Assembly: GCA_021647535.1 (NCBI GenBank)
Contig: JAKIUO010000012.1
Coordinates: 1-28,422 of the forward strand
Length of the DNA stretch: 28,422 bases
Source of the DNA: Hyphomicrobiaceae bacterium
GTDB lineage: Bacteria; Pseudomonadota; Alphaproteobacteria; Rhizobiales; JAKIUO01
Direction: 5' to 3'
The notes beneath the pieces are model-generated. The model made no database searches. It was not told the origin of the DNA and saw only the letters and a program-made list of their open reading frames with translations. Positions 7,136-14,486 of this stretch are shown here, in pieces. How positions within the stretch are numbered: the first letter of the stretch is position 1; each line of letters starts with the position of its first letter. A program made the translations under genes and the position numbers.

Positions 7136-8399
7136 AAATCACAAAGTTGGCGATGAGCTCTTCATCGGTGATGTCTTCATAATGAATACCGGCATCGCGC
7201 ATTTTTTTCATCAGCTGATCGAAGTTTTTGGCATTTTTTGTTTCGACGCCAAGCAGGATGGAGCCAAAATTACGGGCTGATTTTTTGAGATATTCAAAGC
7301 GCGCCACATCATCTTCAGGACCAAACAGCTCCAGGAATTCGCGCAAGGCACCGGGGCGCTGTGGCATACGGATAATAAAATATTTCTTGCGCCCTTCGGC
7401 TTTCATGGCCCGTTCCTTGACTTCGGGAAAGCGCGCAAAATCGAAATTGCCGCCAGAAGTCACGCAGACCACACGCTTGCCCTTAAGTTCTCGGACGCTC
7501 AGGCCTTTCAGCGCTTCAACGGCTAGCGCTCCGGCGGGCTCCAGCACCACACCTTCGACATTCAGCATCTCCACCATGGTGGTGCACAAATGATCTTCCG
7601 AGATCAGATGAACGGCTTTGGAATCCACATGCTTCAAGCACTTGAAATTATTACTACCGATCTGCGCCACGGCTGCGCCATCAACAAAACTGTCGACCTC
7701 GTTGAGCGTCACCCGCCGCCCGGCTTCCAGCGAGCGCTTGAAACTGGGCGCCCCTTCTGGCTCCACATAGATAATGCGCGTATCGGGTGAGCGCTCGGCA
7801 AACACTTGCGTCAGGCCAGCCGACAACCCGCCGCCGCCAACCGGAATGACCAATATATCAATCGCGCCATCAATCTGCTCAAGGATTTCAACCCCAACGC
7901 TGGCCTGCCCTTCAATAATATCGGGGTGATCGAACGGCGGCACCATCATCGCCCCCTTGACCTTGGCATAGTCGAGCGCCGCCTGATTGCTCTCGTCGAA
8001 AATATCGCCAATAAGTTCGATTCGAACCCGATCCGCCCCAAATACCCGCGTTTTATTGATCTTTTGCTGCGGCGTCGTCACTGGCATGAAGACCACGCCA
8101 TCGACTTTGAACTTCTGGCAGGCAAAGGCAAAACCCTGCGCATGATTGCCCGCCGAGGCGCAAACGAACCGCTTGTTTTTTGGGTCTTTCAACAGCGCCT
8201 TGCGGAAAAAATTATAAGCCCCGCGCAGCTTGTAACTGCGCACCGGCGTCAGGTCTTCACGCTTCAGCCAAATGCGCGCCTTGGTGCGATCGCTTAAAAA
8301 TTCATTACATTGCAGAGGCGTGACATCCAGCACATCGCGCAAAGCGGTCGTGGCGGCTTCTACATCGTTCAAAAAAGATGTTTTTGTCTGTTTTTTCAT
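7134..8399 (-). CDS. ilvA: threonine ammonia-lyase with ACT-like regulatory domain
   Basis: The PLP enzyme deaminates L-threonine to 2-oxobutanoate, the first step towards isoleucine. From MKKQ at 8399 it is 421 aa, the usual length of the short biosynthetic form. The PLP lysine is Lys57 in SYKLRGAYN, and the phosphate-binding loop is VGGGGLSAG (187-195). One C-terminal regulatory domain spans about 338-421 (KKYFIIRMPQRPGALREF...), so feedback control by isoleucine is expected. The start is uncertain: no good ribosome binding site precedes 8399, and an upstream in-frame ATG at 8453 overlaps the end of the preceding gene, which would give translational coupling and 18 extra residues. Confidence 0.92.
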   Translation of the reverse strand: MKKQTKTSFLNDVEAATTALRDVLDVTPLQCNEFLSDRTKARIWLKREDLTPVRSYKLRGAYNFFRKALLKDPKNKRFVCASAGNHAQGFAFACQKFKVDGVVFMPVTTPQQKINKTRVFGADRVRIELIGDIFDESNQAALDYAKVKGAMMVPPFDHPDIIEGQASVGVEILEQIDGAIDILVIPVGGGGLSAGLTQVFAERSPDTRIIYVEPEGAPSFKRSLEAGRRVTLNEVDSFVDGAAVAQIGSNNFKCLKHVDSKAVHLISEDHLCTTMVEMLNVEGVVLEPAGALAVEALKGLSVRELKGKRVVCVTSGGNFDFARFPEVKERAMKAEGRKKYFIIRMPQRPGALREFLELFGPEDDVARFEYLKKSARNFGSILLGVETKNAKNFDQLMKKMRDAGIHYEDITDEELIANFVI

Positions 8400-8445
8400 A
8401 AAAAAACTTATTGCGCCAACACCGCCTTGATGCAAGCCTTTTGTA

Positions 8446-8781
8446 TCACTCATCCAGCGGCGAGCGCAGCCCGGGATCATAGGGAATGGTCAGGTCACGA
8501 TGGCAACCGGGGCAATAATCCCATATTTTGGGTGAGCTGTAGCAGCCGGTAAATTTCTTCCAGCCATCGCAATCGGTTCTTTTCATCTGTAAAAGGTGCC
8601 CGCAATAGGGGCATTTGAGGCGCAGTTGGATGACAACCACTACCGTGACGACCAGGATCCACAGCCACATGGCGGCTTCTCCCAGAGCTGCCCCCAACCC
8701 CATGGCAATGAGCAGGCCCAAAATGACAAAAAAGATGATAAAATCTCTTTGTCTTCTTAATTCGGCGACAACTGTTTTCAT
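8446..8781 (-). CDS. membrane protein with C-terminal zinc ribbon
   Basis: The 111-aa protein has a basic N-terminus, then two adjacent hydrophobic stretches (FIIFFVILGLLIAMGLGAAL and MWLWILVVTVVVVIQL, about residues 14-53). A cytoplasmic C-terminal zinc ribbon follows, with CPYCGH near 57 and CPGCHRDL near 90, and two more cysteines between. An AAGGAAG ribosome binding site lies 6 nt before the ATG. It sits between rluD and ilvA on the same strand with short gaps, so co-transcription is likely. The function is unknown; the fold assignment rests on the paired CxxC motifs. Confidence 0.75.
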   Translation of the reverse strand: MKTVVAELRRQRDFIIFFVILGLLIAMGLGAALGEAAMWLWILVVTVVVVIQLRLKCPYCGHLLQMKRTDCDGWKKFTGCYSSPKIWDYCPGCHRDLTIPYDPGLRSPLDE

Positions 8782-8793
8782 GACCGGCTTCCT

Positions 8794-9810
8794 TCACTCT
8801 AACTCATCGAGCAGACATTGTAGTTTTGGCGGCAACGGGCTTTTGAAACGCAGAACTTCGCCGCTAATGGGATGCTCAAAACCAAGCTCCGCTGCGTGCA
8901 AAGCCTGCCGGTTCAGCTTGGCAAGTGCCTGTTGAGCCCCCTGGGGCAGATTACGGGCGCTGGCCTTGAACCCGGCCCCATAGGCCTCATCTCCCAGTAA
9001 CGGGTGATGAATATGCGCCATATGCACGCGGATTTGATGGGTGCGCCCCGTCTCCAGACGACAACGCACCAGCCCAACGCGCACCATGCCATCCGTATCG
9101 AAATATTTTTCCAGCAATTCATAATGGGTAATGGCGTATTTGCCGCGCCCCTGTTCTCGCACACGCTCAGGCACCACAGCGATTTTCTGTCGATTTTGGG
9201 TGGAGCGGGCCAGCGGCACGTCAATTGTCCCACTTGTCCGGCTCGGCGCGCCCCAGACCAGCGCCAGATAGGCCCGTTCAAGGGGGCCGGTACGTCCATG
9301 ATCGGCAAATTGCGCCGACAAACCGGCATGAGTGCGATCATTCTTGGCCACCACCAGCAGGCCGCTGGTATCCTTGTCTATACGGTGCACAATGCCCGGA
9401 CGGCGCACGCCGCCAATGCCCGACAGGCTATCTCCGCAATGAAAAAGCAGCGCATTAACAAGGGTATGGTCCCAGTTGCCTGCCGCCGGGTGGACCACCA
9501 TGCCAGCCGGTTTATCGATAACAATCAGGTCTTCGTCTTCATAAATCACATCAAGCGGAATATCTTCGGGCTTTGGCGTTGCATCCTCGACCTGCGGAAT
9601 ATTTAATACAAATTCCTCACCACATTTGACCCGGTGGTTGGGCTCGCGTAACCTGTCCCCTTTAAAACTGACCTGTCCCTCCTTGATCAGGGTTTTGAGA
9701 CGCGAGCGACTAATGCCCTCAATATGTGTGGCAAGGAAGCGATCAAGGCGCTCATTATCGTCTTCTGCGCGGGCGGTCAGCAGATGTTGGGGACTAGAGG
9801 TTGGAGTCAT
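8794..9810 (-). CDS. rluD: RluA-family 23S rRNA pseudouridine synthase (RluD type)
   Basis: The 338-aa protein has an N-terminal S4 RNA-binding domain (about 21-70: RLDRFLATHIEGISRSRLKT...) and the RluA catalytic domain, with Asp145 in VHRIDKDTSGL and the RLETGRTHQIRVHMAHI motif. It would convert uridines of 23S rRNA to pseudouridine. The open frame extends 87 codons further upstream, but that part is unlike the family, so MTPTSSPQ at 9810 was chosen. Its start codon then touches the start codon of the divergent gene at 9811. RluD rather than another RluA paralogue is inferred from the S4 domain. Confidence 0.88.
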   Translation of the reverse strand: MTPTSSPQHLLTARAEDDNERLDRFLATHIEGISRSRLKTLIKEGQVSFKGDRLREPNHRVKCGEEFVLNIPQVEDATPKPEDIPLDVIYEDEDLIVIDKPAGMVVHPAAGNWDHTLVNALLFHCGDSLSGIGGVRRPGIVHRIDKDTSGLLVVAKNDRTHAGLSAQFADHGRTGPLERAYLALVWGAPSRTSGTIDVPLARSTQNRQKIAVVPERVREQGRGKYAITHYELLEKYFDTDGMVRVGLVRCRLETGRTHQIRVHMAHIHHPLLGDEAYGAGFKASARNLPQGAQQALAKLNRQALHAAELGFEHPISGEVLRFKSPLPPKLQCLLDELE

Positions 9811-10275
9811 ATGAGCACCGTAAATAACCGGATCAACGAGAAAAAGGATGACGAGGAAGGTGATGAAGCCCTTATTCCTGGTACCATGTTCACCGAGCGA
9901 CAGGCCCGCATCTTGCGCCATGCCGTCATTATTATGGGCATTACACTGGTCGCTGGCTTCGCTCTGCTGATTGGTATCATCGTCTATAAAGCCTCGCAAC
10001 CCGCTAAAACCGGTCCTGATGTCGCGCCCCAAACGTCCAATATTGGTGCCCCTGTTCCAGCCCCGGCGCACTTGACGGGCACCGCGCTAAACAATGGATT
10101 GCCAAAAACGATCACCGGCCTCATGCCGCGAGGGGCCAAGCTACTTGAAACAAAGATCAGTGGCGACCGGCTTTTGCTGACCCTGCAAACCCGCCAGAAA
10201 GACCTGAAACTGATCCTTATTGATCTGAAAAACTGGCGAATCATCGGCGAAGCTCTACTCAAGCAGGGCCATTAA
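9811..10275 (+). CDS. single-pass membrane protein, possibly DUF6476-like
   Basis: The 154-aa protein has an acidic cytoplasmic N-terminus (about 1-30), one transmembrane helix (HAVIIMGITLVAGFALLIGIIVY, about 37-60), a Pro/Ala-rich linker, and a C-terminal beta-rich domain. That domain (LPKTITGLMPRGAKLLETKI...LILIDLKNWRIIG) has the look of a small repeated-beta sensor or propeller blade. Small membrane proteins of this type (DUF6476) often sit next to RluA-family genes in alphaproteobacteria, but the assignment is from memory. The ATG at 9811 has GGAG only 4 nt upstream; the ATG at 9886 is an alternative. A terminator follows. Confidence 0.65.
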   Translation: MSTVNNRINEKKDDEEGDEALIPGTMFTERQARILRHAVIIMGITLVAGFALLIGIIVYKASQPAKTGPDVAPQTSNIGAPVPAPAHLTGTALNNGLPKTITGLMPRGAKLLETKISGDRLLLTLQTRQKDLKLILIDLKNWRIIGEALLKQGH

Positions 10276-10331
10276 GGTGCCTTCCAATTCCGGCTCTTTG
10301 GCCGTTAACGTAAAGGTTTTTTACATATCAC

Positions 10332-10372
10332 CACCCGAAAATTGCCACAATTCCCTTTTTGGGTGTGTTTTT
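10332..10372 (+). terminator. rho-independent terminator before dsrA
   Basis: A 10-bp stem with one G-T pair (CACCCGAAAA with TTTTTGGGTG), a 14-nt loop, then TGTTTTT. It lies 57 bp after the gene at 9811 and isolates it from the dsr operon. Confidence 0.75.
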
Positions 10373-10538
10373 CAGCCTATAGTAGTTGCGGCGTTCGTGG
10401 CTCATTGCTCCTATAGCTAAAAAACCTTATTCCCGACTTTACAAATCAGGTATTTTTCTGTATTTATTCTAGGCAAGTTTATCGAATTTCAACGCGAGTT
10501 GAATGGAAAAATTGAACAAGGTGTGGAAGGAACAAGAC
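10373..10538 (+). promoter_or_regulatory. probable dsr operon promoter region
   Basis: The 166 bp between the terminator and the dsrA start are AT-rich. They include TTTACA at 10438-10443 followed 17 bp later by TATTTA at 10461-10466, a weak sigma-70-like pair, and a perfect inverted repeat at 10488-10503 (TTCAAC-N4-GTTGAA). The main dsr promoter should lie here, but its elements are not certain. Confidence 0.4.
10488..10503. promoter_or_regulatory. inverted repeat upstream of dsrA
   Basis: Perfect 6-bp arms TTCAAC and GTTGAA are separated by GCGA. It ends 35 bp before the dsrA start, so it could be an operator or a 5' UTR hairpin. It has the size of a dimeric repressor or CRP/FNR-type site but does not match the FNR consensus. 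Confidence 0.35.
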
Positions 10539-11798
10539 ATGGCGAACGATATAAAAATTCACGAAACCAAGATGCTGGATCAGCTGGAGAGCGGTCCTTG
10601 GCCGAGTTTTGTTACGGGCCTGAAGCGTCTTCGTGACAGTGGTAAGGCTTATGCGCCCATGATGAATGACCTTCTGGGACAGCTTGAGCAGTCTTATGAA
10701 GAACGCACAGGCTATTGGAAGGGCGGTACGGTTTCCATTTTTGGTTATGGCGGCGGCATCATTCCTCGTTTCTCCGAAGTGGCCGAAGCCTTCCCCGCTT
10801 CCAAGGAATTCCATACTTTGCGTGTGCAGCCCCCCGCAGGTATGCATTACACTTCTGACCTGTTGCGCGAAATGAGCGACATCTGGGAAGAGCATGGATC
10901 TGGTTTGATCGGTTTTCATGGTCAGTCCGGCGACATCATGTTTGTTGGCGCCACAACTGAACAGGTTCAGCCGGCTTTTGATGCCTTCAATAAAATCGGT
11001 TTCGACCTTGGTGGTGCGGGCCCCGCTCTGCGGACCTCAATGAGCTGCGTTGGTCATGCACGTTGCGAAATGTCCTGCTATGATGAAGCCAAGGCGCTGC
11101 GCATGATCATCAATGAATATCTTGATGAGATGCATCGCCCAGCTCTGCCCTATAAGTTCAAATTCAAATTCTCTGGTTGTGGCAATGACTGCGTTAACGC
11201 CATTCATCGTGCTGACTTTGCCGTCATCGGTACGTGGCGCGACGAAATCAAGGTCAATCAGGATGAAGTGAAAGCTTTTGTTGGTGAAGTGGGCCGCAAA
11301 TATTTCATCGACAGTGTGGTCACACGCTGCCCGAGCAACGCCATCTCGCTCAATGATGATGACACCATCGAAATCGACAATCCAAGCTGTGTGCGCTGTA
11401 TGCATTGCCTCAACGTGATGCCAAAAGCCCTGTCGCCTGGTGATGACAAAGGCGCTTCGATCCTCATGGGCGGCAAGCGCTCCCTGAAAATCGGCGATCT
11501 CATGGGCACCATGATCGTGCCGTTCATCAAACTCGATAGCGATGAAGATTTTGACAGCCTGGTCGAATTTGCCGGTGAAGTCATCGACTTCTTTGCGGAC
11601 AATGCTCTTGAGCATGAGCGTACTGGTGAGTGTATTGACCGCGTTGGTCTGCCAGCCTTCCTGGAAGCGCTGAATATTGCACCAAACCCCAACATGATCA
11701 GCCATCCGCGTACATCAAGCTACGTCAAAACGGATGATTTTGATGAGGAAGCCGCTAAATATTTCGCCGCACAGGCCCAGGCCAAAGCCGCTGAATAA
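10539..11798 (+). CDS. dsrA: reverse-type dissimilatory sulfite reductase alpha subunit
   Basis: DsrA forms the alpha2beta2 siroheme/[4Fe-4S] enzyme with DsrB. In sulfur oxidizers it runs in the oxidative direction, oxidizing DsrC-bound sulfur towards sulfite. The 419-aa protein shows siroheme-[4Fe-4S] cysteines at 170 and 176 (SCVGHARCEMSC) and at 214 and 218 (FSGCGNDC). It also has an inserted ferredoxin domain with CVRCMHC (284-290) plus Cys264. The MLDQLESGPWPSF start and the PYKFKFKF segment are typical of rDsrA. ATG 10539 was preferred to 10503 because GGAAGGA lies 8 nt upstream. It is the first gene of the dsr operon. Confidence 0.96.
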   Translation: MANDIKIHETKMLDQLESGPWPSFVTGLKRLRDSGKAYAPMMNDLLGQLEQSYEERTGYWKGGTVSIFGYGGGIIPRFSEVAEAFPASKEFHTLRVQPPAGMHYTSDLLREMSDIWEEHGSGLIGFHGQSGDIMFVGATTEQVQPAFDAFNKIGFDLGGAGPALRTSMSCVGHARCEMSCYDEAKALRMIINEYLDEMHRPALPYKFKFKFSGCGNDCVNAIHRADFAVIGTWRDEIKVNQDEVKAFVGEVGRKYFIDSVVTRCPSNAISLNDDDTIEIDNPSCVRCMHCLNVMPKALSPGDDKGASILMGGKRSLKIGDLMGTMIVPFIKLDSDEDFDSLVEFAGEVIDFFADNALEHERTGECIDRVGLPAFLEALNIAPNPNMISHPRTSSYVKTDDFDEEAAKYFAAQAQAKAAE

Positions 11799-11805
11799 TA
11801 AAACG

Positions 11806-11835
11806 CACTGGCAGGATGGGAACGTCCTGCCAGTG
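11806..11835 (+). other. intercistronic hairpin dsrA/dsrB
   Basis: A perfect 11-bp stem (CACTGGCAGGA with TCCTGCCAGTG) with an 8-nt loop, 8 nt after the dsrA stop. No T-run follows directly, although a TTTTT occurs about 15 nt later. It is probably a 3'-end stabiliser, processing site or partial attenuator inside the operon. Confidence 0.75.
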
Positions 11836-11900
11836 GCTTGACTGAAGTTCTTTTTGAGGCTGTGAACGGCCTCCAACTGGGTAATTAAGGGAGAGACATT

Positions 11901-12983
11901 ATGAACGATAGACCACCTCCACCAAAGCTGCCGGACGAACATGGTGTGCCGGATCCGCAAAAATACATGCATCCGATCATGAAAAGCAATTATGGCAAGT
12001 GGGACTGGCATGACCGGCCCCGTCCTGGCGTATTGCATCATGTTGCCAAAAGTGGTGATGAGATCTGGACAGTGAAAGCTGGTACAACTCGTATGATGGA
12101 CGTTTTCCAGGTGCGTGAACTTTGCGATCTGGCCGATAAATATTGCGATGGCTTTTTGCGCTTTACCTCGCGTAGTAGTCTGGAATTTTTGTGCGCCGAT
12201 CAAAGCAAGGTTGATCCCTTGATCAAAGGTCTGAACGATGCGGGTTATCCCGTTGGCGGCACAGGCAACTCGGTGGGTATGGTCTCCCATACACAGGGCT
12301 GGCTGCATTGCGATATTCCAGGAACAGACGCTTCTGGTGTGACCAAAAGTCTGATGGATATTCTTCATCATGATTTCATCAATGAAGAAATGCCGAACCG
12401 CGTCAAGATCACAACCTCTTGTTGTCAGGTCAATTGTGGTGGCCAGGGTGATATTGCCATTAATGTGCAATATACAAAACCGCCTCGCATCAATCATGAT
12501 ATGGTTGGTAAGGTCTGTGAACGTCCATCCGTTGTGGCCCGTTGTCCGGTGGCGGCTATTCGCCCCGCCATGGTCAATGGCAAACCTTCTCTTGAAGTCG
12601 ATGAAAAGAAATGCATTTGCTGCGGGGCCTGTTATGCGCCTTGTCCACCCATGCAGATCAATGGCAAGGAAGAAACGCGCCTCGCCATCTGGGTTGGTGG
12701 CAAGCATTCAAATGCACGTTCCAAGCCGACATTCCATAAGCTGGTTATTGCCAATCTTCCCAATAATCCACCGCGCTGGCCTGAAGTTGAGGCTGCGGTC
12801 AAGACCATCGTGAATACTTATAAGGACGATGCTCGTGATTGGGAACGTATGGGCGAGTGGATCGACCGTATCGGCTGGCCTGCCTTCTTCGAGAAGACTG
12901 GTTTCGCCTTTACCAAGCATCATATTGATACTTGGGTTGGCGCGAGAGCTAATATGAATAACTCGGCGCATGTGCGCTTCTAA
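11901..12983 (+). CDS. dsrB: reverse-type dissimilatory sulfite reductase beta subunit
   Basis: The 360-aa protein is the partner of DsrA and carries the catalytically active siroheme site in characterised enzymes. Visible features are the HCDIPGTDASGVTKSLMDIL segment (about 136-155), the cofactor-binding TTSCCQVNCGGQGDI cysteines (about 171-185), and the ferredoxin motif CICCGACYAPCP (about 238-249) with Cys215 (VVARCPVAAI) upstream. A GGGAGAG ribosome binding site precedes the ATG. It lies 102 bp after dsrA across a hairpin. The reading frame stays open for about 90 codons beyond its TAA. Confidence 0.96.
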   Translation: MNDRPPPPKLPDEHGVPDPQKYMHPIMKSNYGKWDWHDRPRPGVLHHVAKSGDEIWTVKAGTTRMMDVFQVRELCDLADKYCDGFLRFTSRSSLEFLCADQSKVDPLIKGLNDAGYPVGGTGNSVGMVSHTQGWLHCDIPGTDASGVTKSLMDILHHDFINEEMPNRVKITTSCCQVNCGGQGDIAINVQYTKPPRINHDMVGKVCERPSVVARCPVAAIRPAMVNGKPSLEVDEKKCICCGACYAPCPPMQINGKEETRLAIWVGGKHSNARSKPTFHKLVIANLPNNPPRWPEVEAAVKTIVNTYKDDARDWERMGEWIDRIGWPAFFEKTGFAFTKHHIDTWVGARANMNNSAHVRF

Positions 12984-12989
12984 ACGGTT

Positions 12990-13017
12990 TGTCCGGCCTG
13001 CAATTGCTGGCCGGACA
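12990..13017 (+). other. intercistronic hairpin 1, dsrB/dsrE
   Basis: Perfect 9-bp arms TGTCCGGCC and GGCCGGACA, with a loop containing a further GC/GC closure around AATT. It starts 7 nt after the dsrB stop and has no T-run. It is likely to protect or end the dsrAB part of the transcript. Confidence 0.7.
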
Positions 13018-13033
13018 TCCAGAGTATCAGGGC

Positions 13034-13061
13034 CAAGGCACAGGTTTGTTCATGTGCCTTG
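13034..13061 (+). other. intercistronic hairpin 2, dsrB/dsrE
   Basis: Perfect 9-bp arms CAAGGCACA and TGTGCCTTG around a 10-nt loop. It follows the first dsrB/dsrE hairpin by 16 nt, so two stable stems stand in tandem. No T-run follows. Confidence 0.65.
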
Positions 13062-13253
13062 ACCGTTCGGCAATATTTGGAAGAATTTTGCAGGTTTGCC
13101 GAAAGAACATTGCGTCATAGTGAAGCGAGGGCGGTGTTCACCATTGCCACAAGCGTTTCATATGAGCAAAAATTGAGTTTATCGAGAGGGCCTTGTGACA
13201 ATTGTCATATGGAGCCTAGTTGTAACTTTATCAAGTCGGGGAGGATGCTTTGA
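13059..13253 (+). CDS. candidate small Cys-containing ORF upstream of dsrE
   Basis: This is a low-confidence 64-codon frame without an ATG near its beginning; TTG codons at 13059, 13077 or later would have to serve as start. Its stop TGA (13251-13253) overlaps the dsrE TTG start as TTGA, the geometry of coupled genes. The N-terminal half looks amphipathic (QYLEEFCRFAERTLRH) and the end carries CDNCHMEPSC. However, a DNA palindrome at 13196-13207 encodes the CDNC part, and the frame simply continues from dsrB, so it may be chance. No family is recognised. Confidence 0.22.
   Translation: MTVRQYLEEFCRFAERTLRHSEARAVFTIATSVSYEQKLSLSRGPCDNCHMEPSCNFIKSGRML
13196..13207. promoter_or_regulatory. palindrome upstream of dsrE, CRP/FNR-like
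   Basis: TGACAATTGTCA is a perfect 12-bp palindrome. With its flanks it reads TGTGA-N6-TCATA, close to the CRP-family TGTGA-N6-TCACA layout. It lies 42 bp before the dsrE start and could mark an internal promoter for dsrEFH. Confidence 0.3.
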
Positions 13254-13609
13254 AATTCGGAATCCTGGTCAATGAAGGACCGTTTCAGCATCAGGCATCA
13301 GATAGTGCCTATCTGTTTGCCAAAGCTGCATTGGAAAAAGGCCACGAAATCTATCGTGTGTTCTTTTATTATGATGGCGTCAACAATGCCAACAAGCTCT
13401 CTGAGCCACAGGCTGATGACAGGGATCTTGTCAAACTCTGGTCGGCGTTGGCCGAAGAGTACAAGGTTGATCTTGTTGTCTGCGTAGCAGCTGCTCTGCG
13501 ACGTGGCATCAAAGATGACATTCTGGCACCAGGCTTCCGTATTTCGGGGCTGGGGCAGTTAATTGAATCCGGTATCCAGGCGGACCGGCAGATCACTTTT
13601 GGCGATTAG
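13250..13609 (+). CDS. dsrE: sulfurtransferase subunit DsrE
   Basis: DsrE is part of the DsrE2F2H2 heterohexamer that passes sulfane sulfur to DsrC in the cytoplasm. The 119-aa protein carries the sulfur-binding Cys78 in DLVVCVAAALRRG, the same position as the active cysteine of the Allochromatium vinosum protein. The start is TTG: GGGGAGG lies 5 nt upstream and the first residues MKFGILVNEGPF match the family, with no ATG nearby. dsrF follows after 11 bp. The presence of dsrEFH indicates the sulfur-oxidizing rather than sulfate-reducing Dsr pathway. Confidence 0.94.
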   Translation: MKFGILVNEGPFQHQASDSAYLFAKAALEKGHEIYRVFFYYDGVNNANKLSEPQADDRDLVKLWSALAEEYKVDLVVCVAAALRRGIKDDILAPGFRISGLGQLIESGIQADRQITFGD

Positions 13610-13620
13610 GAGCGTGTATC

Positions 13621-14013
13621 ATGGAAGAAGAATGGGATGAGGGCGGACCAGAAGTTGTAAAACGCTTTATGTACGTCAATCGCAAAGCTCCCTATGGGAC
13701 AGTTTATGCTTTGGAAATGCTTGAAAAAGTTTTGATCGCTGCTGCCTTTGAACAGGACGTGCATGTGGTGTTTATGGATGATGGGGTCTATCAGCTCAAA
13801 AAAGAGCAGGAAACCAAAGCCATCAACATGAAAAACTTCTCGCCGACTTTCCGGGCTCTTGAAGGCTATGATGTTGAGAAACTATATGTCGAGAAAGAGA
13901 GTCTTGAAGCCAGGGGTTTGACAGTAGATGACCTGGTTGTTCCCGTAGAAGTGTTGAGTTCAGAAGAACTCAAGGGACTTATGGACAAACAAGAAGTCAT
14001 TCTGACAGCTTAA
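13621..14013 (+). CDS. dsrF: sulfur relay subunit DsrF
   Basis: The 130-aa DsrE/F-fold protein is the second subunit of the DsrEFH complex. Typical segments are KRFMYVNRKAPYGTVYALEMLE, VHVVFMDDGVYQL and the C-terminal EVLSSEELKGLMDKQEVIL. It has no cysteine at all, which fits a structural role, the transfer chemistry being on DsrE. An AGGAG ribosome binding site spans the dsrE stop codon, 8 nt before the ATG, so translation is likely coupled. Confidence 0.93.
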   Translation: MEEEWDEGGPEVVKRFMYVNRKAPYGTVYALEMLEKVLIAAAFEQDVHVVFMDDGVYQLKKEQETKAINMKNFSPTFRALEGYDVEKLYVEKESLEARGLTVDDLVVPVEVLSSEELKGLMDKQEVILTA

Positions 14014-14025
14014 AGGAGACTCATC

Positions 14026-14331
14026 ATGCTACTACATACAGTGAACAAGTCGCCATTTGAGCGCAATAGTCTGGAAAGCTGCCTGCGAGTGGCTGAAGAC
14101 GGGGCAGGTGTCTTGCTGATTGAAGATGGTGTTTATGCTGCCATGGACAACACGCAGGTTTCTGACCTCATCAAGAAACGCATGGGTAACGTAAAGTTTT
14201 ACGTTCTTGGTCCAGATGTGGACGCTCGTGGTCTTGGCAATCAGAGCATGATCGACGGTGTTGAAAGCGTCGACTATGCCGGTTTTGTCGATCTGGTTGA
14301 AAAGCATTCGGCAACACAGGCCTGGGTGTAG
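14026..14331 (+). CDS. dsrH: sulfur relay subunit DsrH
   Basis: The 101-aa DsrH/TusB-type protein is the third subunit of the DsrEFH complex. It has the conserved start MLLHTVNKSPFERNSLESCL with Cys19, the DGVYAAM segment, and the characteristic C-terminus KHSATQAWV. A GGAG ribosome binding site is present, and the gene begins 12 bp after dsrF. A 155-bp gap then separates it from dsrC. That gap contains an imperfect hairpin around 14347-14400 with a GCGAATTCGC palindrome. Confidence 0.92.
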   Translation: MLLHTVNKSPFERNSLESCLRVAEDGAGVLLIEDGVYAAMDNTQVSDLIKKRMGNVKFYVLGPDVDARGLGNQSMIDGVESVDYAGFVDLVEKHSATQAWV

Positions 14332-14486
14332 TTTTCGACTTTTGATGCGGGTTCGCTTTGGACTGGCATCGGGCTTGGGAAATGAGCGAATTCGCCCCGC
14401 AGGGTCAAGGGAATTCAGCTTTTGGATGCTCCTTGATCTCAAAAGGGGTGAGTTTACAAGAATAGTAGATAATAGGAGATTTTAAG

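Noticed and set aside
6804..7280. 158-codon plus-strand frame running from the secreted peptide gene through the palindrome into ilvA
   Set aside because: It is out of frame with the well-supported small gene and reads across the palindrome and the antisense of ilvA.
8454..10071. N-terminal extension of RluD to 10071 and of IlvA to 8480
   Set aside because: The extra residues are unlike the families. The extension of RluD would lie wholly antisense to the gene at 9811.
11715..12707. 330-codon minus-strand frame opposite dsrB
   Set aside because: It is antisense to a clearly identified DsrB, and its composition (His/Thr/Ile-rich) is typical of a shadow frame.
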